From: Alteribacter lacisalsi
Lineage (GTDB): Bacteria; Bacillota; Bacilli; Bacillales; Salisediminibacteriaceae
Length of the DNA stretch: 64,000 nt
Assembly (NCBI RefSeq): GCF_003226345.1
Contig: NZ_PDOF01000002.1
Coordinates: forward strand, 372,001 to 436,000
Reading direction: 5' to 3'
Below the pieces are notes generated by a model. That model did no database searches. It saw only the letters and a list, made by a program, of their open reading frames with translations, and had not been told where the DNA came from. Below, in pieces: positions 24,756 through 32,840 of the stretch. Made by a program: the position numbers and the translations under genes. How positions within the stretch are numbered: the stretch's first letter is position 1; every line of letters begins with the position of its first letter.

Positions 24756-25577
24756 TTACATTTTTGATTTTTGCATTAAAGTGTTGATAAAGGCTATTCC
24801 GGCTAAAAAAGTGACGGCTGAAAAGGCAAGGGAAGAGAAACCGGCGATAGGGTCCAGATTAAAGAAGATGGCGTAGATGGAAGCGCTGACCAGCCCCATC
24901 ATCGCCGCATACGTTTCGCTCGGGTATCTGGTCAACAGATACCGAATCAGTTTACTGGTCAGCAGGATCCCTGCAATCATCCCCGACCCGATCGCGGCAA
25001 TTACCGGAAAATTAAACGCCAGTAACGATGCGGTCGCGGTTTCATAGACACCCAGAATTGTCAGGATCAGCGCGCCGCTGATGCCGGGGAGCACAAGCGC
25101 CGTACTTGCAATAAACCCTGCAGCAGTAAAGAATATATAATCGAAAACCGAGAGATTATCCACATTTATGTTATTCATCGCGCCAAGAAACGGACTGAAC
25201 ACAATCAGGCTGATAAACAGAAGCATGATGACATAGTGTTTCGCCTGAAGTCTGTGGTTGGCCTGCTGAAGTGTTTCTTTCCAGAGGAAGGGCAGGAAAC
25301 CGACGATAATCCCCACGAAAAATATCAGGGTCGGCGTACGGTAATATGCTAATAAATACCCAACTATGAAAATCGAAACAGCAAAGCCAAGGATCATGCC
25401 TGCCCCAAAGAGCAGGAGGAAAGGCAGGGCCTCTTTTCTGCGTTTTGTTGTGAGAATACTTAACGAATAAACCAGTCGTTCATAAATACCGAAGATCATG
25501 GCCACTGTACTGCTGCTAATCCCGGGAACCGTTTCGGTAACACCGACCGCCATGCCTCGAAAGAATATACCAAACAT
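24756..25577 (-). CDS. DUF368 membrane protein, probable undecaprenyl-phosphate translocase (PopT-like)
   Basis: 273 aa with eight to nine transmembrane helices. The two DUF368 signatures are visible as inverted half-motifs: GVTETVPGISSSTVAMIFGIYERL near the N-terminus and ALVLPGISGALILTILGVYE in the second half. DUF368 proteins (PopT) were recently shown to return undecaprenyl phosphate across the membrane for wall and teichoic acid synthesis, with importance at alkaline pH. That would suit an organism carrying TagO and LCP genes further right in this window. Confidence 0.88.
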   Translation of the reverse strand: MFGIFFRGMAVGVTETVPGISSSTVAMIFGIYERLVYSLSILTTKRRKEALPFLLLFGAGMILGFAVSIFIVGYLLAYYRTPTLIFFVGIIVGFLPFLWKETLQQANHRLQAKHYVIMLLFISLIVFSPFLGAMNNINVDNLSVFDYIFFTAAGFIASTALVLPGISGALILTILGVYETATASLLAFNFPVIAAIGSGMIAGILLTSKLIRYLLTRYPSETYAAMMGLVSASIYAIFFNLDPIAGFSSLAFSAVTFLAGIAFINTLMQKSKM

Positions 25578-25700
25578 TCATTTCAGCACCTTACTGGAGA
25601 GAGTAGGATAACTCCTGATTTGCTATAATGATTTTAAAGAAATGTACTTCCGCTCGTCAACAAATGATACTTCGATAAAAATATTAAAGGAGCTATCACA

Positions 25701-26237
25701 ATGAGTATTTTTCACTCAGACCGGCCGGTCATCCCAATCGAATCATTGGAAAAATCAGCGTGGGAACGGTTTTTTTCCATAATCAGTGTCCTGATTTTTT
25801 TGGGAAGTATCGTGTTTCTTGTGATGATCTGGGGGAACCTGCCTGGTCAGGTTCCGGCCCATTTCGATGCCGGCGGGGAGGTCACCAGGCTCGGCTCCAA
25901 ATGGGAGCTCGTTATTCTGCCGCTCATCGGGGCATTGCTTTACGTGCTGCTTCATGTGCTGGAAAAATACCCGCATGTTCATAACTTCCCGATCGAAATT
26001 ACAGAGGCGAATGCAGAGCAGGCGTATCGGATTTCCCGTTCGCTTCTCGGGTGGCTGAAAAACATTATCCTCGTCCTGTTTACAGCGTTGATGCTGAATA
26101 GTGTCGTTATTGCGATGGGATGGGCAGAGGGAATGGGTATGCTTCTTTTACCGCTGACGCTTCTGGGGACAATGGTGCCCATTGCTGTGGCGATTGTAAA
26201 GCTGATGAATATGAGGGCAGAGGAGGGATCAAAGTGA
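25701..26237 (+). CDS. DUF1648-domain membrane protein
   Basis: 178 aa, ATG behind TTAAAGGAG. Helices at residues 25-48, 70-90, 112-134 and 142-165. WGNLPGQVPAHFDAGGEVTRLGSKWEL is the DUF1648 signature, as in SdpI-type proteins. It is translationally coupled to the next gene (4-bp overlap). Role unknown. Confidence 0.8.
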   Translation: MSIFHSDRPVIPIESLEKSAWERFFSIISVLIFLGSIVFLVMIWGNLPGQVPAHFDAGGEVTRLGSKWELVILPLIGALLYVLLHVLEKYPHVHNFPIEITEANAEQAYRISRSLLGWLKNIILVLFTALMLNSVVIAMGWAEGMGMLLLPLTLLGTMVPIAVAIVKLMNMRAEEGSK

Positions 26238-26524
26238 CAAGGGAAAAGAATGCAAGGGTCTGCGAGAAGGGACATACGTATCTGAAAAGCAGCGACTGTC
26301 CGACCTGCCCGGTCTGTGAGAAGGAAAACAAGCCTGAGAGCGGCTTTCTGTCGAAGCTGAGCGGGCCAGCAAGGAGCGCGCTCGTGCATGAAGGCATCGA
26401 CACGCTGGAGAAACTGTCTGCGTTTACGGAAAAAGAGATCTTGAAATTGCACGGTATTGGTCCGGCGTCTCTCCCGGTAATGAGAGCGCTGCTGGAGGAG
26501 AAAGGGCTGTCGTTTAAAAAGTAG
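26234..26524 (+). CDS. Zinc-ribbon/helix-hairpin-helix small protein (RNA polymerase alpha CTD-like)
   Basis: 96 aa from GTG 26234, behind GAGGAGGG and overlapping the preceding stop. N-terminus has CEKGHTYLKSSDCPTCPVCE, a four-Cys/His zinc knuckle. Residues 36-94 (LSGPARSALVHEGIDTLEKLSAFTEKEILKLHGIGPASLP) form a helix-hairpin-helix like the RNA polymerase alpha C-terminal domain. It may bind DNA but there is no direct evidence. Confidence 0.8.
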   Translation: MTREKNARVCEKGHTYLKSSDCPTCPVCEKENKPESGFLSKLSGPARSALVHEGIDTLEKLSAFTEKEILKLHGIGPASLPVMRALLEEKGLSFKK

Positions 26525-26560
26525 CAGGTGGCGGATTTTTAAAAATACTTTTTCTGTTGT

Positions 26561-26589
26561 TTGCAATTTCTCTTTCCCCATGTTATTCT
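26561..26589 (+). promoter_or_regulatory. SigA promoter of the cold-shock gene
   Basis: TTGCAA, 17-bp spacer, TATTCT. It gives a 5' leader of about 100 nt before the ATG at 26696, the usual layout of cold-inducible csp mRNAs. Confidence 0.65.
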
Positions 26590-26695
26590 TAAGAAGAATT
26601 ATTTTTGTTCGGTGTAAAGGATAGTATGCACTTGAGAGTACTTGGGCAAGAATAGTAATACATTTGTGTGGTAAACGCACTAGGAGGCAACAAAC

Positions 26696-26896
26696 ATGGA
26701 ACAAGGTACAGTAAAATGGTTTAACGCAGAAAAAGGTTTTGGATTTATCGAAGTAGAAGGAAGCGACGATGTATTCGTACACTTCTCCGCAATCCAAGGC
26801 GAAGGCTTCAAAACACTTGAAGAAGGCCAAAACGTAACGTTTGAAGTTGAGCAGGGTTCCCGCGGACCGCAGGCTGCTAACGTTCAAAAAGCTTAA
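26696..26896 (+). CDS. Cold-shock protein (CspB/C/D family)
   Basis: 66 aa, ATG behind TAGGAGGC. RNP1 (KGFGFIEV) and RNP2 (VFVHFSAI) are both intact in the single OB-fold domain. It binds single-stranded nucleic acids and acts as an RNA chaperone. The long leader and a terminator at 26914 make it monocistronic. Confidence 0.97.
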   Translation: MEQGTVKWFNAEKGFGFIEVEGSDDVFVHFSAIQGEGFKTLEEGQNVTFEVEQGSRGPQAANVQKA

Positions 26897-26913
26897 TTTA
26901 TATTGCCACTATA

Positions 26914-26944
26914 AACAGGCTCTTTTACAGGGCCTGTTTTTTTA
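26914..26944 (+). terminator. Terminator of the cold-shock gene
   Basis: AACAGGC, loop, GCCTGTT, T-run. Confidence 0.88.
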
Positions 26945-26947
26945 CGC

Positions 26948-26990
26948 AAAAAAACCCTGCTCAACGTTCGAGGAGGGAGCCGGCAGGTTT
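26948..26990 (-). terminator. Terminator of the CarD-like gene
   Basis: On the minus strand AAACCTGC, 24-base loop, GCAGGGTTT with a run of Ts. One bulged base. Confidence 0.6.
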
Positions 26991-27011
26991 ACATAAAATT
27001 CAGGGAACAGC

Positions 27012-27473
27012 TTAAGAGAAACTTTTTATTTGATTATCTGTGATCCCTTTAATTGACTCGAGTTCACTGTTGAGAAATTTATATGCGTGATCGAGCATCT
27101 TTTTTTCGCTTGAATTAAGTGTTTTTTCTTTGTTCATACGCAGTAAATCACGTACCACTTCAGCACAGTCCTGTATTTCACCCGTTTTTATTTTTTCCGA
27201 GTTCACTTTGTACCTTTGTTTCCACGGCAGCACTTCGTCCGACTCCCCGTGATGAAAATTGTGTATGAGCTGTTTTAGCGCACGGATGTCTGTAATAGGG
27301 CGTATACATGAACTTACTATTTTGCTCGCAGGAATCATGACCTGCATGTCCCCGATCTTCATATTAATGACATAATACTCTTGTGTTTGCCCCGCAAGTT
27401 CCTTTTCTTCAATGGCTTTGATGGTGCCTGCCCCATGCATTGGATAAACAATCTTATCACCAATTTCAAACAA
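27012..27473 (-). CDS. CarD-family transcriptional regulator
   Basis: 153 aa, TTG start at 27473 behind GGAGGGG. MFEIGDKIVYPMHGAGTIKAIEEKELAGQTQEYYVINM is the CarD/TRCF RNA-polymerase-interacting Tudor-like domain. The rest is the helical DNA-contacting domain (CAEVVRDLLRMNKEK, SSEKKMLDHAYKFLNSEL). CarD-type proteins stabilise promoter complexes, often at rRNA and stress genes. B. subtilis YdeB is the close counterpart. Confidence 0.9.
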   Translation of the reverse strand: MFEIGDKIVYPMHGAGTIKAIEEKELAGQTQEYYVINMKIGDMQVMIPASKIVSSCIRPITDIRALKQLIHNFHHGESDEVLPWKQRYKVNSEKIKTGEIQDCAEVVRDLLRMNKEKTLNSSEKKMLDHAYKFLNSELESIKGITDNQIKSFS

Positions 27474-27585
27474 ATAATCCCCTCCTCATAATATGTTGCC
27501 TCCTTCATCATAACACATTTTTCACATTTAACAAATTTTCAATAATATCACATAAACGATTTAAGAGTCAATGGTTTTGTAAAAG

Positions 27586-27641
27586 AGGGACGGTTCTCAT
27601 TTCGCATTTTCTGGTGATAATGCGAAATGAGAACCGTCCCT
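27586..27641 (+). repeat. GGGGACGG inverted-repeat element (R6)
   Basis: AGGGACGGTTCTCATTTCGC and its full complement, loop TTTTCTGGTGATA. Near-perfect palindrome between the divergent carD-like and DinB genes. Confidence 0.95.
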
Positions 27642-27756
27642 GGGTGGCAATCTTGATTATTTAACTAAATTATACCATTTTATGTTGGTATTTATCAGTC
27701 TGTGTTTTTTTTCTTGTGCTGATAGTATATACGTAGAAAGAAATGGGGGGACGCGG

Positions 27757-28275
27757 ATGATTGATTACAGGATCGAGTCGAAAGAGGGCTATGATGATAA
27801 AATCGGGGAACTTGTCTGGATGCTGGAACATACGAGGGCAATCACGATGGAGGAGATCGCAAGTTTGAGCCGGATTGAGCTGGATTGCATTATGGACAAG
27901 GAGGCGAATACCATTGGCGCTCTTTTATCGCATATAGCGGCGATTGAGTTTGTGCACCAGGTGATTTCCTTTGAAGGAAGGGATATGACAAAAGAGGAAG
28001 AACAGAAATGGGGCACTTCTCTTGAACTGGGGGAGCGCGCAAAAAAAGAGATTCGCAATTATTCCTTTCAGGATTATCGGGAGAAGTTGTCAAAAGTAAG
28101 AGCGGATACGTTAGCCTGTTTACGTGGTAAAACAGATGAATGGTTATTTGAAGAACACAAGTGGGATAACGGCGTTTCGTACAACTATTACTATTTGTGG
28201 TATCACGTGATGGAAGATGAAATCAGCCACCGGGGGCAGATCAGGGCTATAAAGCGGCAGCTGGCAGGTCATTGA
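27757..28275 (+). CDS. DinB-family protein (DUF664 type)
   Basis: 172 aa from ATG 27757 behind GGGGGGACG. LVWMLEHTRAITMEEIA and LLSHIAAIEFVHQVISFEG bear the first His, EISHRGQIRAIKRQL the C-terminal His. It is the fifth DinB gene of the window. Its stop codon TGA shares its A with repeat R7. Confidence 0.88.
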   Translation: MIDYRIESKEGYDDKIGELVWMLEHTRAITMEEIASLSRIELDCIMDKEANTIGALLSHIAAIEFVHQVISFEGRDMTKEEEQKWGTSLELGERAKKEIRNYSFQDYREKLSKVRADTLACLRGKTDEWLFEEHKWDNGVSYNYYYLWYHVMEDEISHRGQIRAIKRQLAGH

Positions 28276-28330
28276 GGGACGGTTCTCACTTCGCATTTTC
28301 TGGTGAAAATGTGAAGTGAGAACCGTCCCC
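28275..28330 (+). repeat. GGGGACGG inverted-repeat element (R7)
   Basis: AGGGACGGTTCTCACTTCGC, loop TTTTCTGGTGAAA, right arm GTGAAGTGAGAACCGTCCCC. It overlaps the DinB stop codon and lies 28 bp from the MFS stop, between convergent genes, where it can serve as a bidirectional transcript end. Confidence 0.95.
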
Positions 28331-28358
28331 AACTGGCATCCAACTGGCACCTGCCGTT

Positions 28359-29621
28359 TTACGCCGCTTTGCTGTGCTGAAACAGGCTGACGCGGTCAAT
28401 ATCAGGAAGCTTCCGCAACACGGAGCTGCTCAGCCAGAACAGGCTGAAGAAAATCATGGAAATCCCGCAGATCATGACCGGAATTTCCGGTGAAAGGGTT
28501 TCTCCTAAAACACCGCCAAGGAGCGCGCCTGCAGGCATACCGAGAGATGCGGCACTCGACAGCAAGGTGATGACTCTTCCGATAAACGCGGTCTCCACCT
28601 GCTGCTGGATCGCGGAAAACACAAGGATGTTCAGAATGCCGATCGAAATAGCGCCTGTACAGAAAAGAATCATGGAAGGGACGAGCGGCAGTGTTGCCGT
28701 GCCAATCCACATCACACCTGTACCGGCAAAGGAGATAATTGTTAATTTTCCAAAATCAATCTGCTTAAGTTTTGGAGAAAGAATGGCTCCAATCAGGATC
28801 CCGAGCGACAGGGAGGCCAGGTAAAAGCCGTACACTGCTTCTGCTCCGTTTCCTTTAATCAGGGTAAATGCAGGTAAATTCGTAGTCATGATCACCATGG
28901 CAATGTTAATGAAGACGATGGAAAAAATCATTTTAGGAATCAGGGACTGGCGTATATAGGAAAAGCCGGCTTTGAGATCTGTAAAATAAATGTTCACGGC
29001 AGATCCGACAGACTGGGATTTATCTCGCGTGATTTCCGGCTGCTGGAAGGTAAAGAATGCATACATAATGGTGACAAATACAAGAGAGGCAGCGGTGATG
29101 GCAATAGCCGGAACTGTCCCAATAATAGCAATGATAATTCCTGCTCCGGCGATGAAAGCAATATCCATCGACTCGCGGATCGTCTGCAGGTAGGAATTTG
29201 CTGCGACCACGTTATCTTTACCGACGATGAGCGGTAAAATGGTTGATTCAATTGGGTAAGTATACTGTGTAATCAGCGCCGTGATAAACAGCAGAATGAT
29301 GACATACCAGACATTAAGTCCAACGGTGTAGTGCATGAGCGGGATCGTAAACAGGATGACCGCTTTGATCAGGTTGCTGTATACAAGACCGTTTTTATAC
29401 TTGGCATAGTTCGCGAACGGTGCAATCAGAAAGGCCAGCGTACTGGCTGAAGTGACCGCAAAAAAAGCAAATCCGGAATAGAGAACGCTTCCGCTCAGGT
29501 TGAAAACAAGCAGCATCGCTGCAACCGAGTAAATACCGCCTCCGAGCCCGTTGGCAAAGACCCCCGTGAGCAGGATCAGGAAATTCCGTTCAAATACAAA
29601 TGGCTTTATTCTGCTTCTCAT
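28359..29621 (-). CDS. MFS transporter (MFS_3-type efflux)
   Basis: 420 aa, twelve transmembrane segments. ATG overlaps the stop of the ArsR-type regulator (ATGA), so the two are cotranscribed. NYAKYKNGLVYSNLIKAVILF and YPIESTILPLIVGKDNVVAANSYLQTIRE are typical of the enterobactin-exporter/macrolide-efflux-like MFS subgroup. The cognate regulator suggests that efflux is induced by its ligand, which is unknown. Confidence 0.88.
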   Translation of the reverse strand: MRSRIKPFVFERNFLILLTGVFANGLGGGIYSVAAMLLVFNLSGSVLYSGFAFFAVTSASTLAFLIAPFANYAKYKNGLVYSNLIKAVILFTIPLMHYTVGLNVWYVIILLFITALITQYTYPIESTILPLIVGKDNVVAANSYLQTIRESMDIAFIAGAGIIIAIIGTVPAIAITAASLVFVTIMYAFFTFQQPEITRDKSQSVGSAVNIYFTDLKAGFSYIRQSLIPKMIFSIVFINIAMVIMTTNLPAFTLIKGNGAEAVYGFYLASLSLGILIGAILSPKLKQIDFGKLTIISFAGTGVMWIGTATLPLVPSMILFCTGAISIGILNILVFSAIQQQVETAFIGRVITLLSSAASLGMPAGALLGGVLGETLSPEIPVMICGISMIFFSLFWLSSSVLRKLPDIDRVSLFQHSKAA

Positions 29622-30106
29622 TGTTTCTCCTCCTCATCGGCTTCCTTCATAACAAATTCAATCAGATACGGGGATTGCTCTTCGCTGTCCTTTTCCTTGT
29701 AGGATAAGTGGCCGTACTTAAAGAACAGCTCCTCGATCTCTTCATTAAACTGAGTCACAAGCTTTTTGGATAAATACACATTTACTGTTTTGCCGTCCAC
29801 GTGTCCCGGTGGAGCTGTTTTTTCCGGATTCTTAAAGATCGTCGCTTTCGCCCGGTAATATTTTTCGACGATCCCTTTATCTGTGTCGATGTTTTCAACC
29901 TCAAGGATATCGTGCTTTAACAGCTGCTGAATGTGATAGTAAACCGTTCCGGGGTTTTTTCCGACTTCATCGGCGACCTGTTTCGGTGTCATCGGTTTTT
30001 CGTAAAGCAAAGCTACCAGTCTTGACCGAAGGGGATTTGATAACACTTTCTGCTGTTCCCAATTGATGTCCATAACCTCGCGCTTGGTTTTGTTTTTCTC
30101 GTCCAT
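29618..30106 (-). CDS. ArsR-type winged-helix regulator of the MFS gene
   Basis: 162 aa from ATG 30106 with GAGAGGTGG upstream; a GTG at 30115 is possible. The winged helix is at residues 12-75 (VLSNPLRSRLVALLYEKPMTPKQVADEVGKNPGTVYYHIQQLLKHDILEV), the fold of HTH_20/ArsR repressors. The C-terminal half contains basic and acidic helices for dimerisation. It is autoregulated on the evidence of two operators at 30148-30163 and 30187-30202 around its promoter. Confidence 0.88.
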   Translation of the reverse strand: MDEKNKTKREVMDINWEQQKVLSNPLRSRLVALLYEKPMTPKQVADEVGKNPGTVYYHIQQLLKHDILEVENIDTDKGIVEKYYRAKATIFKNPEKTAPPGHVDGKTVNVYLSKKLVTQFNEEIEELFFKYGHLSYKEKDSEEQSPYLIEFVMKEADEEEKQ

Positions 30107-30147
30107 AATGGCCACCTCTCACTTTTTATATTTATGTTTGCAAATCA

Positions 30148-30163
30148 ATTTGTAAATCCAAAT
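30148..30163 (-). promoter_or_regulatory. ArsR operator 2
   Basis: ATTTGTAAATCCAAAT, one mismatch from the perfect site at 30187, 39 bp away, downstream of the -10 box. Confidence 0.7.
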
Positions 30164-30178
30164 CATTTATTTGTATTT

Positions 30179-30207
30179 ATCATACGATTTGGAAATCCAA
30201 ATGTCAA
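30179..30207 (-). promoter_or_regulatory. SigA promoter of the regulator/MFS operon
   Basis: On the minus strand TTGACA (30207-30202), 17-bp spacer, TATGAT (30184-30179). The spacer is almost entirely the operator 30187-30202. Confidence 0.85.
30187..30202 (-). promoter_or_regulatory. ArsR operator 1
   Basis: ATTTGGAAATCCAAAT, a perfect 6+4+6 palindrome between the -35 and -10 boxes. Confidence 0.8.
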
Positions 30208-30250
30208 CATAAATTTTGGAAATAAAGAGACTGTGGCCCTTTTTGCAAAA

Positions 30251-30306
30251 GAGGGACGGTTCTCCCTTTGCATTTTTAATGATAATGCAAAGGGAGAACC
30301 GTCCCC
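30251..30306 (+). repeat. GGGGACGG inverted-repeat element (R8)
   Basis: AGGGACGGTTCTCCCTTTGC and its complement with loop ATTTTTAATGATA. One bp after the stop of the ThrRS gene; on the minus strand it is followed by CTCTTTT, so it may act as that gene's terminator. Confidence 0.95.
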
Positions 30307-30307
30307 G

Positions 30308-31522
30308 TCATTTGTTTATTTCGCTGATGAACTGTTCGATGACTTCCTCTATTTTCAGCACTCCGACATTCCCTTTCTTACGCTTTCTCAGCGCCACAGA
30401 CTCGTCGGCCATTTCCTGATCCCCGACGATGAGCATGTAGGGGATCTTCTTCTTTTCGGCTTCCCGGATTTTGAGCCCCATTTTCTCCGAGCGGTCGTCT
30501 ACTTCCACGCGCAGACCGGCTTTTTCAAGCTTAGCCTGGACTTCATAGGCGTAATCGGCATGTGCCTCGGCAGAGATCGGGATGATTTTTGCCTGGACCG
30601 GTGTGAGCCAGAGGGGAAATTCCCCGGCAAAGTGCTCAATCAAAATCGCCATGAAACGCTCCACGGAACCGTAAATCGCCCGGTGAATGAGAACGGGCAC
30701 GTGGCGGCTGTTGTCATCCCCGATATAGGAGCAGTCGAATTTCTGAGGCATCTGAAAATCGAGCTGGACCGTGCCGCACTGCCAGCTTCTACCGAGGGAG
30801 TCCAGAATATGAAAGTCAATTTTAGGCCCGTAAAACGCACCGTCACCGGGGTTCAGCTGGTAGTCGACGTTCTTTTTTTCCAGAACCGATTCGAGCGCGC
30901 CCTCCGCGTCGTCCCAGATTTCCTTGGCTCCCATGTAATCTTCCGGCCGCGTGGAAAGTTCGACCCGGTACTCGAAACCGAAGTGGGCGTAAAAATCATC
31001 CACAAGATCGAGGATATTGGCAATTTCGGCTTCGATCTGATCCGGGCGGACGAAAAGGTGAGCGTCGTCCTGCGTAAAGGAGCGGACCCGGAGCAGGCCG
31101 TTTAATGAACCGGAAAGCTCATGGCGGTGAACGAGGCCAAGCTCACCATACCGGACCGGAAGCTCCCTGTAGCTCCGGCGTTTGCTGTTGTAAATCGCGA
31201 TCGCCCCGGGGCAGTTCATCGGCTTGATCGCGTAGTTCTGCTCATCTACGTTGGAGAAGTACATGTTTTCGTGATAGTGATCCCAGTGGCCGGACTGTTC
31301 CCAGAGCGCCTGCTTCATCATGATCGGTGTTTTAATTTCCCGGTAGCCGGCCGCCTGATGCTTTTTCCGCCACAGATTTTCCAGCTCGTTGCGGATTACC
31401 ATCCCGTTGGGCAGGAAAAACGGCATGCCCGGCGCCTCCTCCATGGACGTGAACAGCTCCAGCTCCTGACCCAGCTTTCTGTGATTCCTTCTTTCAGCTT
31501 CTGATTGATTTTGATTGACCAT
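30308..31522 (-). CDS. Threonyl-tRNA synthetase lacking TGS and editing domains
   Basis: 404 aa, ATG behind AAGGAGGAA. It contains only the class II catalytic core and the anticodon-binding domain. Motif 2 and 3 regions are intact (RHELSGSLNGLLRVRSFTQDDAH; PVLIHRAIYGSVERF) and the zinc ligands are present at Cys104, His155 and His278. Ordinary bacterial ThrRS is about 640 aa and starts with TGS and N2 editing domains; this protein begins where the linker meets the catalytic core (ERRNHRKLGQELELF). It is therefore naturally short, not broken, and would be unable to clear Ser-tRNA(Thr). Three T-box leaders lie upstream, as in B. subtilis thrZ, so it is probably the starvation-induced second enzyme. 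Confidence 0.92.
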   Translation of the reverse strand: MVNQNQSEAERRNHRKLGQELELFTSMEEAPGMPFFLPNGMVIRNELENLWRKKHQAAGYREIKTPIMMKQALWEQSGHWDHYHENMYFSNVDEQNYAIKPMNCPGAIAIYNSKRRSYRELPVRYGELGLVHRHELSGSLNGLLRVRSFTQDDAHLFVRPDQIEAEIANILDLVDDFYAHFGFEYRVELSTRPEDYMGAKEIWDDAEGALESVLEKKNVDYQLNPGDGAFYGPKIDFHILDSLGRSWQCGTVQLDFQMPQKFDCSYIGDDNSRHVPVLIHRAIYGSVERFMAILIEHFAGEFPLWLTPVQAKIIPISAEAHADYAYEVQAKLEKAGLRVEVDDRSEKMGLKIREAEKKKIPYMLIVGDQEMADESVALRKRKKGNVGVLKIEEVIEQFISEINK

Positions 31523-31574
31523 TGTATAATTCCTCCTTGTTAGTTGCGGGGCGCTGCCCCCCGCTATGTGAAGT

Positions 31575-31630
31575 GGGGACGGTTCTCGCGTGACATTTTT
31601 CCTTCAAAATGTCACGCGAGAACCGTCCCT
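31575..31630 (+). repeat. GGGGACGG inverted-repeat element (R9)
   Basis: GGGGACGGTTCTCGCGTGAC and its complement, loop ATTTTTCCTTCAAAAT. It lies between the proximal T-box terminator and the ThrRS start. Confidence 0.95.
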
Positions 31631-31639
31631 GTGCTACAT

Positions 31640-31895
31640 AAAAAAGACCACACTCCTCCCGGAAATAGGGACGAGTGTGGTCGTGGTTCCACCCTGAATT
31701 TCATAGAGCTGTGGTGTGCTCTATGCTCAGAAAGATAACGGATTTCCCGGCTGCGGTTAGTCTGACCTCTATCAGAAGGCCATTTCCCCGCAACAGCTCA
31801 AAGGTGGTAAACGATTCGGTTTTCCTCAAGGGCTCTCAGCCGGTGACCCCGTTCTCTGTCAGGAAAAGTGAAGAATCATTCGTGTCCTTGTCAAC
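31640..31895 (-). ncRNA. T-box leader 1 (proximal) of the ThrRS gene
   Basis: Minus strand. The conserved T-box AGGGTGGAACCACG is at 31682-31695, with TGGA matching a tRNA(Thr) U73 discriminator. The stem I specifier region reads TTTACCACCTTTGAGC, giving an ACC threonine codon. The terminator GACCACACTCGTCCC/GGGAGGAGTGTGGTC is followed by Ts at 31641. Uncharged tRNA(Thr) would favour the antiterminator. Confidence 0.93.
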
Positions 31896-31911
31896 GCTTC
31901 TGGTGTAAAGC

Positions 31912-31976
31912 GGGGACGGTTCCCGCTTTACATATCTTGTTGAATTGAGTAGGAATGTAAAGTAAGAACCGTCCCC
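31912..31976 (+). repeat. GGGGACGG inverted-repeat element (R10)
   Basis: GGGGACGGTTCCCGCTTTAC, loop with TATCTTGTTGAATTGAGTAG, right arm AAGTAAGAACCGTCCCC. It separates T-box leaders 1 and 2. Confidence 0.92.
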
Positions 31977-31980
31977 ATGT

Positions 31981-32240
31981 AACAAAAAGACCACACTCCT
32001 CCCAAGAATAGGGACGAGTGTGGTCGTGGTTCCACCCTGAATTTCACAGAACAGTCTTGTGTGCTCTATGCTCAGAAAGATAACGGATTTCCCGGTTACA
32101 GTTAGTCTGGCCACAGCACAGCCATTTCCCTGTAACAGCTCAAAGGTGGTAAACGACTCCTTTTTCCTGCAGGGCTTTCAGCCGGTGACCCTGTTCTCTG
32201 TCAGGAAAAGTAAAGAATCGTTCGTGTCCTTGTCAACGCC
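31981..32240 (-). ncRNA. T-box leader 2 of the ThrRS gene
   Basis: T-box AGGGTGGAACCACG at 32025-32038, the same ACC-type specifier context TTTACCACCTTTGAGC near 32142-32157, and terminator GACCACACTCGTCCC / GGGAGGAGTGTGGTC at 31988-32024. Strongly similar to leaders 1 and 3. Confidence 0.93.
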
Positions 32241-32309
32241 AGGTTATTTCGATTGTTGGCAGTATATGCCGCTGTACTCTAAAGCGTGCAGTTCATAGAA
32301 AAAAGCCTA

Positions 32310-32588
32310 TAAAAAAAGACCGCACTCATCCCGAAACAGGGACGAGTGTGGTCGTGGTTCCACCCTTAATTTCATAGAGCATCGAACGCTCCATGCTCAA
32401 TAAAGATAACGGATTTCCCGGTTACAGTTAGTCTGGCCACAGCACAGCCATTTCCCTGTAACAGCTCAAAGGTGGTAAACGACTCCTTTTTCCTGCAGGG
32501 CTTTCAGCCGGTGACCCTGTTCTCTGGAAAGAAAAGTGAAGAATCGCTCATGTCCTTTTCAAAGCAGTTCTCGTGCGATTTGTTATTG
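32310..32588 (-). ncRNA. T-box leader 3 (distal, first transcribed) of the ThrRS gene
   Basis: T-box at 32353-32366, specifier context TTTACCACCTTTGAGC near 32467-32482, terminator at 32317-32352. It follows directly on the promoter at 32595-32623. Confidence 0.92.
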
Positions 32589-32594
32589 TTTGTA

Positions 32595-32623
32595 ATAGTA
32601 ATACACATTTTGGAAAAGGTCAA
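32595..32623 (-). promoter_or_regulatory. SigA promoter of the triple T-box/ThrRS transcript
   Basis: Minus strand TTGACC (32623-32618), 17-bp spacer, TACTAT (32600-32595). Repeat R11 lies just upstream. Confidence 0.75.
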
Positions 32624-32634
32624 GCATGTAAAGT

Positions 32635-32707
32635 TGGGACGGTTCTCCCGTGGCACTTTTGCCGGTTATAACGGCTCTAGAAACGATGTCACGCGGGAAC
32701 CGTCCCC
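32635..32707 (+). repeat. GGGGACGG inverted-repeat element (R11)
   Basis: TGGGACGGTTCTCCCGTGGC, long loop, right arm GTCACGCGGGAACCGTCCCC. It sits upstream of the ThrRS promoter. Confidence 0.9.
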
Positions 32708-32840
32708 GCTTCACATAGTCAGAACGATTATCCTAATTCTATGGAAATTGAAAAGCTGACGCGATACAATGATTAAACCGTGATCATTTCCGAAACACTG
32801 CGGTGATCTCCTTTTTTATACATAGTCTTGAGAGGTGCTT

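Noticed and set aside
30134-31105. 323-codon plus-strand frame opposite ThrRS
   Set aside because: Antisense of a conserved gene, no domain or RBS.
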